Shown here: one piece after another, positions 17,690 to 26,211 of the stretch | Position numbering within the stretch: position 1 is the first letter of the stretch | How the letters are laid out: each line of letters begins with the position of its first letter | DNA from: Chloroflexota bacterium | GTDB taxonomy: Bacteria; Chloroflexota; Dehalococcoidia; Lucifugimonadales; JADFKI01 | Assembly (NCBI GenBank): GCA_009840355.1 | Contig: VXNZ01000047.1 | Coordinates: 1-53,695, forward strand | Length of the DNA: 53,695 nucleotides | Direction: 5' to 3' | Made by a program: the position numbers and the translations under genes | The notes under the pieces: generated by a model | Databases searched by the model: none | Told to the model about the DNA's origin: nothing | The model's input: only the letters and a program-made list of their open reading frames with translations

Positions 17690-18561
17690 GCGGCGTAGTT
17701 CTCGTTACGGGCGGCGCGGGCAGCGTTGGCCGCATGCTGGTGGAAAAGCTGGCGGCGGACGGACAGCCCGCGCGCATCTTCGACCTGCCCTTTATGGACT
17801 TTTCCGGGCTGGAGGACAGGGACGGCATAGAAATCGTCAAGGGCGACATTACGGACGCGGCGCAGGTGGCAGACGCCATCGATGGCGTGGGTGTCGTGGT
17901 GCATCTGGCGGCGCTGCTGCCACCGAACAGTGAGAGAAACCGCGACCGCACTTTCTCCGTCAATGTCGGCGGCACGGAGAACATCATCAAGGCGATGGAA
18001 GAACGCGCGCCCGACGCCACGCTGATTTTCACATCGTCCATCAGCACTTACGGCACCACTTTCGACGAAGAGCCGCCCGTGCGCGTAGATCATCCGCAGT
18101 CCGCTATCGACATATACGCGGACAGCAAGATTGTCGGCGAGCGAATGGTGCGGGAATCGTCGCTGAATTGGGTCGCAATGCGCATAGCGGGCATTATGGT
18201 GCCCGCGTTCATGGAACCGCCAAGCCCCTGGCCCTTCGTGGCGGAGCAGCGGGTTGAGATGGTGCACCGCGACGACGTTGTCGATGCGCTGTTCGCGTCT
18301 GTGAATGCGCCGGACGCCGCGAACAAGATTCTCAACATCGCAGGCGGTCCGACTTGGCAGATGCACGGCGAAGACTACGCGCGCGACTTCTACGGCTTTA
18401 TGGGCGCGCCCTTCGAGGATGTGGACTACCGGCCGTCGCCCGGCTGGGTGGACTGGTACGATACCGAAGAGTCACAGCGTCTGCTGGGTTATCAGAATAG
18501 GTCGTATCAGCACTACTCGGACGAGATGAATGCTATCATCGAAGAGATGATGGCGGAGTAA
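17686..18561 (+). CDS. NAD-dependent epimerase/dehydratase (extended SDR)
   Basis: A 291-residue extended SDR. The cofactor motif is VTGGAGSVG at the N-terminus. HLAALLPP (near 67) and the catalytic YADSK (near 145) follow the nucleotide-sugar epimerase pattern. It lacks the long C-terminal part of typical UDP-sugar epimerases, so the substrate may be a small molecule. ATG 17686 overlaps the stop of the preceding small gene. It resembles the epimerase at 43577-44500 in N-terminal motifs (both have H-x-A-A-L-L-P-P), so they are family relatives. A CAGTC-type dispersed repeat follows the stop. Confidence 0.85.
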   Translation: MSGVVLVTGGAGSVGRMLVEKLAADGQPARIFDLPFMDFSGLEDRDGIEIVKGDITDAAQVADAIDGVGVVVHLAALLPPNSERNRDRTFSVNVGGTENIIKAMEERAPDATLIFTSSISTYGTTFDEEPPVRVDHPQSAIDIYADSKIVGERMVRESSLNWVAMRIAGIMVPAFMEPPSPWPFVAEQRVEMVHRDDVVDALFASVNAPDAANKILNIAGGPTWQMHGEDYARDFYGFMGAPFEDVDYRPSPGWVDWYDTEESQRLLGYQNRSYQHYSDEMNAIIEEMMAE

Positions 18562-18565
18562 AGTT

Positions 18566-18595
18566 TTCAGTCTGTCAGTAGGTCAGTCTGTCAGG
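18566..18595. repeat. dispersed TCAGTCNGTCAGT repeat
   Basis: Degenerate 8-base units of TCAGTCTG / TCAGTAGG type. Similar tracts occur at 25920-25949, 27297-27328, 46919-46946 and 51136-51170, all just outside gene ends or starts. Confidence 0.6.
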
Positions 18596-18637
18596 TGTGG
18601 TGGTTTTATAAGCTCACCACGAACGGGGGTACAACCC

Positions 18638-19492
18638 ATGGCGACGCAAGTCGAAACAACCAGAACAATCGAAGAGAAGATGGACGCGCTGAAGACCATC
18701 CTCGCGGATATGGGGTCAGTCATTGTGGCGTATTCGGGCGGGACGGACAGCGCGTTTCTCGCCGCCACGGCGCACGATGTGCTGGGCGAAAAGGCGCTCG
18801 CCGTTACCGCGAAGTCGCCGAGCCTCGCGCCTTCCGAGCTTCGTGAAGCCGTCGAGCTTGCGGAACGGCTAGGACTTCAGCATCGCATCGTCGAAACGCA
18901 CGAAGTCGAGCGCGAAGACTACGCGGCGAACAACCCCAACCGCTGCTTCTTCTGCAAGGACGAGCTGTACACCTATCTTAGCGCCTACGCACACGACGAA
19001 GGCTACGACAGCATCGCCAACGGCACGAACACGGACGACTTGGGAGACTTCCGCCCAGGCTTGAACGCCGCGAAGCAGTATGGCGTACGCAGCCCGATGG
19101 TCGAAGCCGACCTGTCAAAAGCAGAAATCCGCGAGCTGTCGAAAGACATGGACTTGCCCACATGGGACAAGCCGGCGCAGGCGTGCCTGTCTTCGCGCAT
19201 TCCATACGGCTCGATGGTCACAGTTGAGGCGCTTACCCGCATCGCGCAGGCGGAAGAATACCTGCGCCACGAAATCGGCATCCGCCAATTGCGCGTGCGC
19301 CATCACGACACGGTCGCGCGCATCGAAGTCGAACCACAGGACTTCATCACGCTGACGGACGAGGCAGTGCGCGAAGAGGTCGTGCGCAAGTTCCGCGAGA
19401 TTGGCTATTCGTATGTAACGCTCGACCTGCAGGGCTTCCGCTCGGGCAGCATGAACGAGGTGCTGGCGGCGCTGCGAGCGCGCTCCGGATAG
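18638..19492 (+). CDS. larE: LarE, sulfur transferase for nickel-pincer cofactor synthesis
   Basis: A 284-residue PP-loop ATPase of the LarE family. LarE adenylates the carboxylates of the pyridinium dicarboxylate precursor and inserts sulfur, usually from its own cysteine, on the way to the nickel-pincer nucleotide of lactate racemase-type enzymes. The PP-loop is SGGTDS (33-38). The sacrificial cysteine is present as C183 in KPAQACLSSRIPYG. RCFFCK (102-107) adds two more cysteines. LarB, LarC and LarA are not in this window, so they must be elsewhere. Residues 1-25 and the ATG at 18638 fit the family length. The NUDIX gene follows after 8 bases. Confidence 0.9.
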   Translation: MATQVETTRTIEEKMDALKTILADMGSVIVAYSGGTDSAFLAATAHDVLGEKALAVTAKSPSLAPSELREAVELAERLGLQHRIVETHEVEREDYAANNPNRCFFCKDELYTYLSAYAHDEGYDSIANGTNTDDLGDFRPGLNAAKQYGVRSPMVEADLSKAEIRELSKDMDLPTWDKPAQACLSSRIPYGSMVTVEALTRIAQAEEYLRHEIGIRQLRVRHHDTVARIEVEPQDFITLTDEAVREEVVRKFREIGYSYVTLDLQGFRSGSMNEVLAALRARSG

Positions 19493-19500
19493 GCGGCGCT

Positions 19501-20013
19501 ATGCCCAACGGCAAAGCCGGCAGCAGGGACAACCCGGAGTTTCGTCCGACGGCGCGCGTGCTGCTCATTGACGAAAGCGGCCGCGTGCTGCTCATGCGTG
19601 TAACCACGCCGAACGACCCTGACATTAGGCTGTGGATTACGCCGGGCGGCGGTCTTGACGCTGGCGAAACGCATGAGGATGCCGCACTGCGCGAGTTGTA
19701 CGAGGAGACCGGGCTAAAGGCTGCGAAGCTGGGGCCGTGTATCTGGACGCGGTGTCACGTGTGGCAGTGGGAAGCACGGTGGATAGGATCCGACGAGCGA
19801 TACTACCTGCTGCGCGTCCCAGCGTTTGATGCTGTGCCAACTGCTCCCGATGAGTGGGAGATGCAGTATGTCCACGAGCAGCGCTGGTGGAGTGTACCGG
19901 AGATGATTGCCGATAGAGATACCGAAGTCTTTGTACCGCGCGGCATGCCGGAGTTGCTGCCGCCGATATTGGCGGGGGAAATACCGGAGCCGCCGATTGA
20001 TGTGGGAATGTAG
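19501..20013 (+). CDS. NUDIX hydrolase
   Basis: A 170-residue NUDIX protein, which hydrolyses a nucleoside diphosphate linked to another moiety. The NUDIX box is complete: GGLDAGE at 50-56, then REL (64-66), E68, E69 and GL. The substrate is not predictable; possibilities include oxidised nucleotides, ADP-ribose or nucleotide sugars. It starts 8 bases after larE, so it is probably co-transcribed. No signal peptide is visible. The C-terminal part (WEMQYVHEQRWWSVPEM) is typical of the superfamily. Confidence 0.88.
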   Translation: MPNGKAGSRDNPEFRPTARVLLIDESGRVLLMRVTTPNDPDIRLWITPGGGLDAGETHEDAALRELYEETGLKAAKLGPCIWTRCHVWQWEARWIGSDERYYLLRVPAFDAVPTAPDEWEMQYVHEQRWWSVPEMIADRDTEVFVPRGMPELLPPILAGEIPEPPIDVGM

Positions 20014-20473
20014 GGGATGATATGCCTTCGCCGTAGTTAGCCTTTCCCCTTCCCAAATTGTGCGTCAGTTTGCCATTGTGCTGCGTGGCTTGGAACTACG
20101 GAAAACTGCGCAGACCGGAGCATCCGCGCGCCGATTGCGCTATTGTGCGCAAAAGTATAGCCTAACAGTAGCCTTTGGGGTATAATACCTGCGGTCAAAC
20201 CGCTAGTTGTTCACCATGCAGTTTTCGTTGTGGTATGATTGTTGCGGCGCGGTCTATTCCGCATTGGGCTGACTCGCCAAGGCTGAATCGCCGCGAAATC
20301 TGAATCATCGAGAAAAGGACGGCTGTTCCCAAGCATCCTTCAACGATGTATTGAACAATTTTAGTAAATATATAGAAAACTGTGCCCGCTAAGGTCTGTT
20401 ATGTTCAAGCGGGTTGTGGTATTGTTCATACTTGAGCAATGAAACTCAAAAGCAAGGAGGAAAGACTCTTAGC
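20014..20473. other. 460-base stretch without a gene
   Basis: No convincing gene on either strand. It contains a TATAAT at 20181-20186 without a good -35, and an imperfect palindrome ATTGTTCA-TACT-TGAGCAAT (20421-20440) shortly before the next gene's ribosome site. It is probably the leader and promoter region of the surface protein gene. Confidence 0.45.
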
Positions 20474-21508
20474 ATGTCTATGTCTAAGCTTCTGATTACA
20501 CTCGGTCTCATACTCTTGATGACTACGCCCATCGCGGTCGCGCACGCAGACGCGCATCCATACAGCGGCTCTGGCACTGCCGTTGTATCGGACGCTGGCG
20601 CAATGAGCGATAAGGTCACATTCTCTATGTCCGGAGTCACAAGGCTCGAATCCGGAATGGCGTACGAAGGCTGGCTGGTCAACAGCGACTCCGATGACAA
20701 GGTCAGCACCGGCGTTATGACCGTACTGCCTGACGGCAGCATCAGCCATTCTTGGACTGATCCGGATGGCGGAAACATACTCGCCATGTACGATACCGTG
20801 GCGATTACGGTTGAGACGGTGCCGGATGACGACCCCGGCCCATCTGCAACTATGGCATTCGCCAATACGCTTCCAAGCAATTTGCTTGGCCCCGTTCGCG
20901 AACTTGTCGTAGGCGAGCAGGCGGTGGCATATATGCTACAGACGCAGGTTGGCGCGGCGATGAGCAAGATTAGCGACGCGCAGGCCGCCGACGACCTGGA
21001 TGCTCTTCACGCCTCTACCCAAGAAGCGGTGGACATAATCGACGCCGATGACGGCGTCATCGCGCTGGCAGCGAAGACCACGGAACTCGGTTCGATTGTG
21101 TATCAAGCCGCAGTTGATGCCGTTGTCAAAGATGCTTGCGAGTGTGTAACGATGTCCGGGGAAAATATACAGAGTTGGGCTGCGTCAGCCAAGGAAGATG
21201 CCGCTGCGGTTATGGCAGAGGATGACCTTGATACCGCCAAGGTCCTGCTAAACATAGTTAACGGCAAGCTGATGGCAGCGGCGGACGGGATTGAAGCCTC
21301 CGACATGGGCGGCGCAAGCGACGCATACATGAGCGCGCAGCGCATGGCGACATTCACACTGCCGCCGCCTACCCCCGCAGCAGCCCCCTCAGTTGGCGAC
21401 AACTATGTGCCGACCACGATGCATCTGATGCTCTTCGCAGCGCTGATGCTCCTAGCCACCGGCGGTGCCCTGCTCTACAGGGAGCGCAGGCTCGGTGCAA
21501 GGGCATAA
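20474..21508 (+). CDS. secreted, C-terminally membrane-anchored protein with an RskA-like domain
   Basis: A 344-residue protein with a signal peptide (LLITLGLILLMTTPIAVAHA) and a C-terminal transmembrane helix (about 316-334) followed by RERRLGARA, so most of it is outside the cell. The N-terminal module (YEGWLVNSDSDDKVSTGVM to VAITVETVPDDDPGPS) resembles the extracytoplasmic domain of anti-sigma-K-type proteins. The middle is Ala/Asp-rich and helical. Before the anchor is a Pro-rich PPPTPAAAP segment. No cytoplasmic sigma-binding domain is present, so it is not a complete anti-sigma factor. GGAGG lies 13 bases before the ATG, a long spacing. The function is unknown. Confidence 0.7.
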   Translation: MSMSKLLITLGLILLMTTPIAVAHADAHPYSGSGTAVVSDAGAMSDKVTFSMSGVTRLESGMAYEGWLVNSDSDDKVSTGVMTVLPDGSISHSWTDPDGGNILAMYDTVAITVETVPDDDPGPSATMAFANTLPSNLLGPVRELVVGEQAVAYMLQTQVGAAMSKISDAQAADDLDALHASTQEAVDIIDADDGVIALAAKTTELGSIVYQAAVDAVVKDACECVTMSGENIQSWAASAKEDAAAVMAEDDLDTAKVLLNIVNGKLMAAADGIEASDMGGASDAYMSAQRMATFTLPPPTPAAAPSVGDNYVPTTMHLMLFAALMLLATGGALLYRERRLGARA

Positions 21509-21587
21509 CCTAAGGCAGGCTAATCGCCCCACCGTTATCCGGGCATCCGCCCAGAGGCGGTACGCAAGACACAATAGGTGTCAACAA

Positions 21588-21623
21588 GAGAGACTCCATC
21601 CGCATAAGTGGATGGAGTCTCTC
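21588..21623. terminator. perfect 14-bp hairpin after the surface protein gene
   Basis: GAGAGACTCCATCC pairs perfectly with GGATGGAGTCTCTC around an 8-base loop (GCATAAGT). There is no U-tract after it (GCGCG follows). It may end transcription, protect the 3' end, or be a binding site. Confidence 0.5.
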
Positions 21624-21739
21624 GCGCGTTCGCTTTGTGCCGTCAAAGGTGGTGTGTATGATTCGCAATGCCAAATTGCCGATGGTAGCGTGTGCCGATT
21701 AAGGACGGTATCAACGGCGACAGCATACACCCTAAGTCT

Positions 21740-22465
21740 ATGAAAATGCACAACATCAAGAGGCCAAAGCCCACCCTCGTTCTAAGCATTATGCCGCTGC
21801 TGCTGGCGACAGCATTGTTCTCGCAGGCATGCGGCAGCGCGTCTGCGCCTGCGACGCCCACGCCAATAAATCCGCAGGCGATACTAGACGACTGCGGTCG
21901 CACGATGGCAGCGCTAAAATCGTATCGATTTCACATCGAACATGAAGGCGGCAGCACTCCGTTGAATCAGGGGATGTCGCTCACGGAGGCGAGCGGGGAA
22001 GTCGCTGTGCCGGACAATCTCGCCCTCGATTTCACTGGCGCGGCGGGCAACTTCGCCGTCAAGGGCAGACTCATCGCCATCGGAGAGGATGTGTATATGA
22101 CCAATCCGCTGACCGGCGAGTGGCACGCGGCGGCGGCCGCGCTCAGTCCGCTGAAGTTTTTCGCGCCGTCGCAGGGCATCGCGGAGATACTGTCGCAAGT
22201 GCGAAACCCTACGCTCATATCGCACGACGACGGCGTATTCCGCATCGGCGGCGCACTGCCCGCATCGGCGCTCGCGCCGCTGTTCGGCGAAACAAAACCC
22301 CAAAGCAGCGTCGATGTAACGCTGACAATCGACAAGGCGCATCTGCACCTCACGCGCGCCGAACTGCAAGGCATCATCACGCCGACCGAACCCGCCGGCA
22401 TCAAGCGCGCCATCACGCTGTCTAACTTCAACGAGCCGACGGGCATAGAAGCGCCGGTGGGTTGA
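21740..22465 (+). CDS. LppX/LprAFG-family lipoprotein (LprG-like)
   Basis: A 241-residue lipoprotein of the LppX_LprAFG family. The signal peptide ends in LFSQAC, followed by a short Pro/Thr spacer (APATPTPINPQAIL). The mature part has the family features: AALKSYRFHIEHEGG, EASGEVAVPDNLALDF, GEDVYMTNPLTGEW, and the end TLSNFNEPTGIEAP. Mycobacterial LprG binds triacylated lipids in a hydrophobic cavity and works with the adjacent P55 MFS pump. Here an MFS exporter resembling P55 follows 185 bases downstream, so a lipid-carrier role is a reasonable inference. ATG 21740 is chosen to give a compact signal peptide; a second ATG lies at 21746. Confidence 0.82.
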   Translation: MKMHNIKRPKPTLVLSIMPLLLATALFSQACGSASAPATPTPINPQAILDDCGRTMAALKSYRFHIEHEGGSTPLNQGMSLTEASGEVAVPDNLALDFTGAAGNFAVKGRLIAIGEDVYMTNPLTGEWHAAAAALSPLKFFAPSQGIAEILSQVRNPTLISHDDGVFRIGGALPASALAPLFGETKPQSSVDVTLTIDKAHLHLTRAELQGIITPTEPAGIKRAITLSNFNEPTGIEAPVG

Positions 22466-22650
22466 TAGTGCAATCACGCGCCATGAACATAGAGATTAGC
22501 TTCTCGCAGACAAGCAAATTGCGCCATCCTAACCTTACTACTGAGGGTGAAGGGACATTTCGTAACTCGACCCAGTGGCAGTATGTACAATAGGCACGTA
22601 ATCACTTGGGATAGTTAGCACAGGACTGTCATGTTGGTTAGGATGGCGCA

Positions 22651-24156
22651 TTGAACACGGATTTGTCGCGCGGTAGGGCTTATCTCGCGCTGGCGGTGGT
22701 GGGCGCCGGGGTGTTTGTGGCGGCGGACGACCAGACGGTCGTTGTCACTGTCCTGCCACAGATGATGCTCGACCTCAACCTGACGGTTGTCGAGCTGGAC
22801 CACACTTCTTGGATTATCACCGGATACCTGCTCGGATATGTAGCGGCGATGCCGTTCATCGGCAGGCTGTCGGACATCTGGGGGCATCGTAGCACGTTCG
22901 TGGCATCGCTGCTGCTGTTCGTGATTGGGTCGGCGGGCGTTGCGCTGGCGACCGACATCAACTGGCTCATCGGACTGCGCGTGTTTCAGGCGCTGGGAGC
23001 GGGCGCGCTCGTGCCAATCGCAATCGCAATCGTCGGCGACCTGTTCCCGCCGGACAAGCGCGGCGCGCCACTTGGACTGGTCGGCGCGTCAGCCGAGGCA
23101 GGCGGCGTCATTGGACCGCTCTGGGGCGGCGCCATCACCAAGTTTTTCGCGTGGCAGTGGGTATTCTGGCTGAATATCCCGCTCTGCGCCGTCATCATTG
23201 CAGGCACGCTAATCCTGCTGCCGAAAAGCCCGCGACATCCGGCAAGGTTTGACTACATCGGCGGCGCACTCGTAACGACGAGCCTTGCCGCGCTAACACT
23301 CGCATTGGCGCGAATCGACGAACTCGACGCGCTGATGGTGTTGTGGTTTGCGCTGGCTGCGGTCTCGCTAGGACTGTTCGTGCTGAGGCAGAGTACGGCG
23401 ACGGACCCGCTGTTGCCGCGAGCGATGTTCCGCGTGCGCGCGTTCGTCGCGGCGAACGCGGCGCACCTGTTCGTCGGCGGCGCACTGATAATCGGCATGG
23501 TAACCTTGCCGTTGATGGCAAACACGCTGCTGGGCGAATCGCCGTTGGGCGGCGGGCTGATGCTGCTGAGAATGACGGCGGCGATACCGGCTGGCGCGGT
23601 GCTGGGCGGCATCGCGTGCCAGCGATACGACTACCGCCTGCCAACCGCACTGGGACTGATGCTTGCGGCGCTGGGCTTCTGGTTGATGAGCGGATGGGAC
23701 TTGGACATCGCGGACCCATGGCTGACCGTGCATCTGGCAACTGCGGGATTCGGCTTTGGGCTACTCATCGCGCCCATCGCGTTGGCGGCAACGAACTCCG
23801 TCTCCGACGATGTGCGCGGCGCGGCGGCGGCGCTGATAACCACGATGCGCGTAGTTGGGATGACGCTCGGAGTCGCCGCGCTGACGGCGTGGGGAACGGG
23901 CAGATTCGACGACCTGGTGAAGGGCGTCGGCGCGCCTTTCGCGCTACCCGGCGAGACGGCGCAACAAGCGCAAGCGCGAATCGGCGAAATACAGCAGCAG
24001 CTCACGGACGCAGGCTTGACGCTGTTCAGCGATTTCTTCGTAGTGGCGGCTGCGCTGTGTGTTGTCGCGCTGGCGCCGGCGGCGTTTATGGGGTGGCGGG
24101 GGAGAACGGGCAAGATGAAAGGCATTGGCAAGGCAAAACGCCGTTACTGCCAATAA
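22651..24156 (+). CDS. MFS transporter, P55/EmrB-type drug or lipid exporter
   Basis: A 501-residue integral membrane protein of the DHA2 branch of the major facilitator superfamily, consistent with 14 membrane segments. D-D-Q-T-V-V-V-T-V-L-P (about 26-36) in TM1 and GRLSDIWGHR (about 71-80, motif A) are clear. The stretch WIITGYLLGYVAAMPFIGRL is very like the mycobacterial P55 pump as I remember it. With the LprG-like lipoprotein upstream, it may move lipids to the outer side of the membrane. It starts at TTG 22651 with AGGA nearby. It converges with brnA across 7 bases. Confidence 0.87.
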   Translation: MNTDLSRGRAYLALAVVGAGVFVAADDQTVVVTVLPQMMLDLNLTVVELDHTSWIITGYLLGYVAAMPFIGRLSDIWGHRSTFVASLLLFVIGSAGVALATDINWLIGLRVFQALGAGALVPIAIAIVGDLFPPDKRGAPLGLVGASAEAGGVIGPLWGGAITKFFAWQWVFWLNIPLCAVIIAGTLILLPKSPRHPARFDYIGGALVTTSLAALTLALARIDELDALMVLWFALAAVSLGLFVLRQSTATDPLLPRAMFRVRAFVAANAAHLFVGGALIIGMVTLPLMANTLLGESPLGGGLMLLRMTAAIPAGAVLGGIACQRYDYRLPTALGLMLAALGFWLMSGWDLDIADPWLTVHLATAGFGFGLLIAPIALAATNSVSDDVRGAAAALITTMRVVGMTLGVAALTAWGTGRFDDLVKGVGAPFALPGETAQQAQARIGEIQQQLTDAGLTLFSDFFVVAAALCVVALAPAAFMGWRGRTGKMKGIGKAKRRYCQ

Positions 24157-24163
24157 TGCCGCT

Positions 24164-24376
24164 CTACCTTCGAGACTGACTCGTGAGATTTTCGCGCGGT
24201 TTCCGAGTTACGCTTCGGGCTTGGGGGTCGTAGAACTTTCCGCGCACACTGCCGGTCCAAGCAGTCTGCTCAGGAATATCGCTGGTATCGATATCCTCGT
24301 CGGACATAGCGTCGATTTGTCGCATAGCCTCTAACTCGACCTCGGACATTTCATCAGTGTTATATTTCTTCTTCAT
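24164..24376 (-). CDS. BrnA-like antitoxin
   Basis: A 70-residue protein with the pattern AMSDEDIDTSDIPE, typical of antitoxins encoded after BrnT toxins. ATG 24376 (MKKKYNTDEMSEVELEAM) lies inside the end of the brnT-like frame, giving the usual overlap; ATG 24391 is an alternative. It should bind BrnT and autorepress the operon. Its C-terminus is basic (VTRKPRENLTSQSRR). The partner toxin frame is interrupted, so it may have lost its original role. Confidence 0.7.
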   Translation of the reverse strand: MKKKYNTDEMSEVELEAMRQIDAMSDEDIDTSDIPEQTAWTGSVRGKFYDPQARSVTRKPRENLTSQSRR

Positions 24377-24632
24377 ACAGTCTTCTCTCATACCTAGTCG
24401 CTTTCCTTGCACTGATGATTCGACCGGGAACTTCGTCTGAGGGAGCGGTGTGTATGACAATCAGTATATGGTGCCGCACCCGTCCAATGGTCTTCCATCG
24501 TTCCTCAGTTTCATTGTCGTCTTCAGTCGTGCTGTGTAGCGGGTCTTGGAACACACGAATTGCGAGTTCAAAGGGGATTTTGTGCTTGCGAATGTTTACG
24601 CGTGCTTTGTCATCATCCTAGTCCCAAAACAA
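24360..24632 (-). pseudogene. BrnT-like toxin with an in-frame amber stop
   Basis: Read on the minus strand from TTG 24632, the frame gives LFWD, then TAG at 24620-24618, then DDDKARVNIRKHKIPFELAI and RVFQDPLHSTTEDDNETEER, ending RIISARKATRYERRLYEEEI. Intact BrnT proteins begin FEWD, followed by K-x-x-x-N-x-x-K-H-G-x-x-F, so the two parts together are one BrnT. The only later start is GTG 24554, which would lose about a third of the fold. The TAG therefore probably inactivates the toxin, unless it is a sequencing error. GAGG precedes the proposed TTG start. Confidence 0.68.
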
Positions 24633-24708
24633 TGGTGATACCTCAAGGTGGAACGGTAATCTATCAGCGCATCATATCATGAATCCGACCTACTAGGGCT
24701 GGGCATAA

Positions 24709-24735
24709 TTGCGAACTCACATGACCTGCTATAAT
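24709..24735 (+). promoter_or_regulatory. candidate promoter of the arylsulfotransferase-like gene
   Basis: TTGCGA (24709-24714) and a perfect TATAAT (24730-24735) are separated by 15 bases. A 10-bp palindrome CGCAATTGCG at 24762-24771 lies downstream, just before the ribosome-binding AAGGGGG, and could be an operator. Confidence 0.4.
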
Positions 24736-24782
24736 CCGCCGTAATTCGACTTGGCTTAACGCGCAATTGCGAAGGGGGATTT

Positions 24783-25919
24783 ATGGGTTGGTCTATTCAT
24801 CATCCGGTCGGGCTGATTCACTATACGCCGGCGGCTTGCTATACGGGCTACACGCTGTTTTCCACCACGCACGGAGGCAAGAACACATACCTCATCGATA
24901 TGGCGGGCAATCTCGTCCACCGCTGGCAATTGGACGAGGGCATAGCCTATGCGTACCTGCTGGACAACGGCAATCTGCTATGCCGCGTCGCCCGTCCGAG
25001 AGACGCCGGCGGCGTGGAGACTTTGGGCGGGTCGGCGGCGGCAATCGTGGAATTGGACTGGGACAGCAACATCGTCTGGGCGTACCGCGACCCGATGCTG
25101 CACCACGACTTCGAGCGCATGCCGAACGGCAACACGCTGCTGCTGCTGTGGGAGGCACTCCCTAAAGAACTCGAAGCGCAGGTGAAGGGCGGTTTCGATG
25201 TCGATTTCGCGCCGGGCATGCTGGGCGATGTCGTGCGCGAGGTTACGCCCGACGGCGAGACCGTATCAGAGTGGCACTCTTGGGAATACTTGGATGTTAA
25301 CGAAGATATAATAAGCCCGCTTAGCCCGCGCCGCGAGTGGACGCATGCCAACTGTGTGAACCTCACGCCCGACGGCGATATGCTGGTGAGCTTTCGCCTG
25401 ACCAGCACGGTGGGCATCGTAGATAGGGCAAGCGGCGAGTACAAGTGGAAGTGGGGCCCGGGCGAAATATACCACCAGCATCATCCGACTTGGGTGGACG
25501 GTGGGCGCGTGCTGCTCTTCGACAACGGAGCGCAGAGGCCGGGCGTGAACTACTCGCGCGTAATAGAAGTGGACCCGGCGACGAATGAAATCCACTGGGA
25601 ATATCGGGGCGCGCCGGCAATATCGTTCTACAGCTACAACATTAGCGGCGCGGATCGACTACCTAACGGCAACACGCTTATCTGCGAAGGTGCGCCGGGG
25701 CGTTTCTTCGAGGTTACGCAGCGCGGCGAAATCGTCTGGGAGTACATCAACCCACACTTCGTTTACGGCAGAATGACGGGCGGCGACGGTATGGAAAACT
25801 CGAACGCCGCATTCCGCTGCCACCGCTACAGCGCGGACCATCCGGCGCTCATCGGGCGAGATCTGGATCCGGGGCGATATGTGAATACGAATAGGTTGAT
25901 GGCGCGGGGCTCGGGGTAA
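24783..25919 (+). CDS. arylsulfotransferase (ASST)-family protein
   Basis: A 378-residue protein of the arylsulfotransferase family, a beta-propeller in which repeated HHDFERMPNGNTLLL- and ADRLPNGNTLICEG-type segments mark blades. Family enzymes move a sulfate group between phenols without PAPS, using a catalytic histidine. Candidate histidines are in MLHHDFERM and YHQHHPTW. Characterised bacterial ASSTs are periplasmic, but no signal peptide is seen here (MGWSIHHPVGLIHYTP), so it may be a cytoplasmic relative with another role. AAGGGGG precedes the ATG. With FGE, rhodanese and the sulfite-oxidase-like gene it adds to a sulfur theme. Confidence 0.8.
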   Translation: MGWSIHHPVGLIHYTPAACYTGYTLFSTTHGGKNTYLIDMAGNLVHRWQLDEGIAYAYLLDNGNLLCRVARPRDAGGVETLGGSAAAIVELDWDSNIVWAYRDPMLHHDFERMPNGNTLLLLWEALPKELEAQVKGGFDVDFAPGMLGDVVREVTPDGETVSEWHSWEYLDVNEDIISPLSPRREWTHANCVNLTPDGDMLVSFRLTSTVGIVDRASGEYKWKWGPGEIYHQHHPTWVDGGRVLLFDNGAQRPGVNYSRVIEVDPATNEIHWEYRGAPAISFYSYNISGADRLPNGNTLICEGAPGRFFEVTQRGEIVWEYINPHFVYGRMTGGDGMENSNAAFRCHRYSADHPALIGRDLDPGRYVNTNRLMARGSG

Positions 25920-25949
25920 TTCAGTCGGTCAGTCTTTCAGTCTGTCAGT
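25920..25949. repeat. dispersed TCAGTCNGTCAGT repeat
   Basis: TCAGTCGGTCAGTCTTTCAG and TCTGTCAGTG run directly after the arylsulfotransferase stop codon. Same family as the tracts at 18566 and 27297. Confidence 0.65.
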
Positions 25950-26050
25950 GAATGCTGTCCAGAGATGGCTTTGCATGTTCGGGATAGGTGTTGTGCAAGG
26001 GTTTGCCCCATTCCTAACCTTATGCCATGTTGTGGGACGGTTATCCAATC

Positions 26051-26211
26051 GAGACGATTTCACAAATCCTTAATGTTGTCATTCCGAACGCAGTGAGGAA
26101 TCTGAAGTCGTCACATGCAAATCTGTTTCCGACTCTAGATTTCTCGCTTCGCTCGAAATGACAAGGATGAATTGCAAATGACAGGAGTAAATTGCATTTG
26201 TGAAATAGTCT
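26051..26211. mobile_element. 160-bp MITE-like element with terminal inverted repeats
   Basis: The left end AGACGATTTCACAAAT (26052-26067) and right end ATTTGTGAAATAGTCT (26196-26211) are inverted with one mismatch in 16. The interior contains an imperfect inverted pair (ATTCCGAACGCAGTGAGGAA and TTTCTCGCTTCGCTCGAAAT). It holds no gene. A partial copy with the same right end lies at 17207-17285. The surrounding 25920-26447 stretch has no other gene. The size and termini suggest a non-autonomous element. Confidence 0.6.

Noticed and set aside
20421-20440. Imperfect palindrome ATTGTTCA-TACT-TGAGCAAT as an operator
   Set aside because: The match is imperfect and isolated; too weak to list as a separate site.
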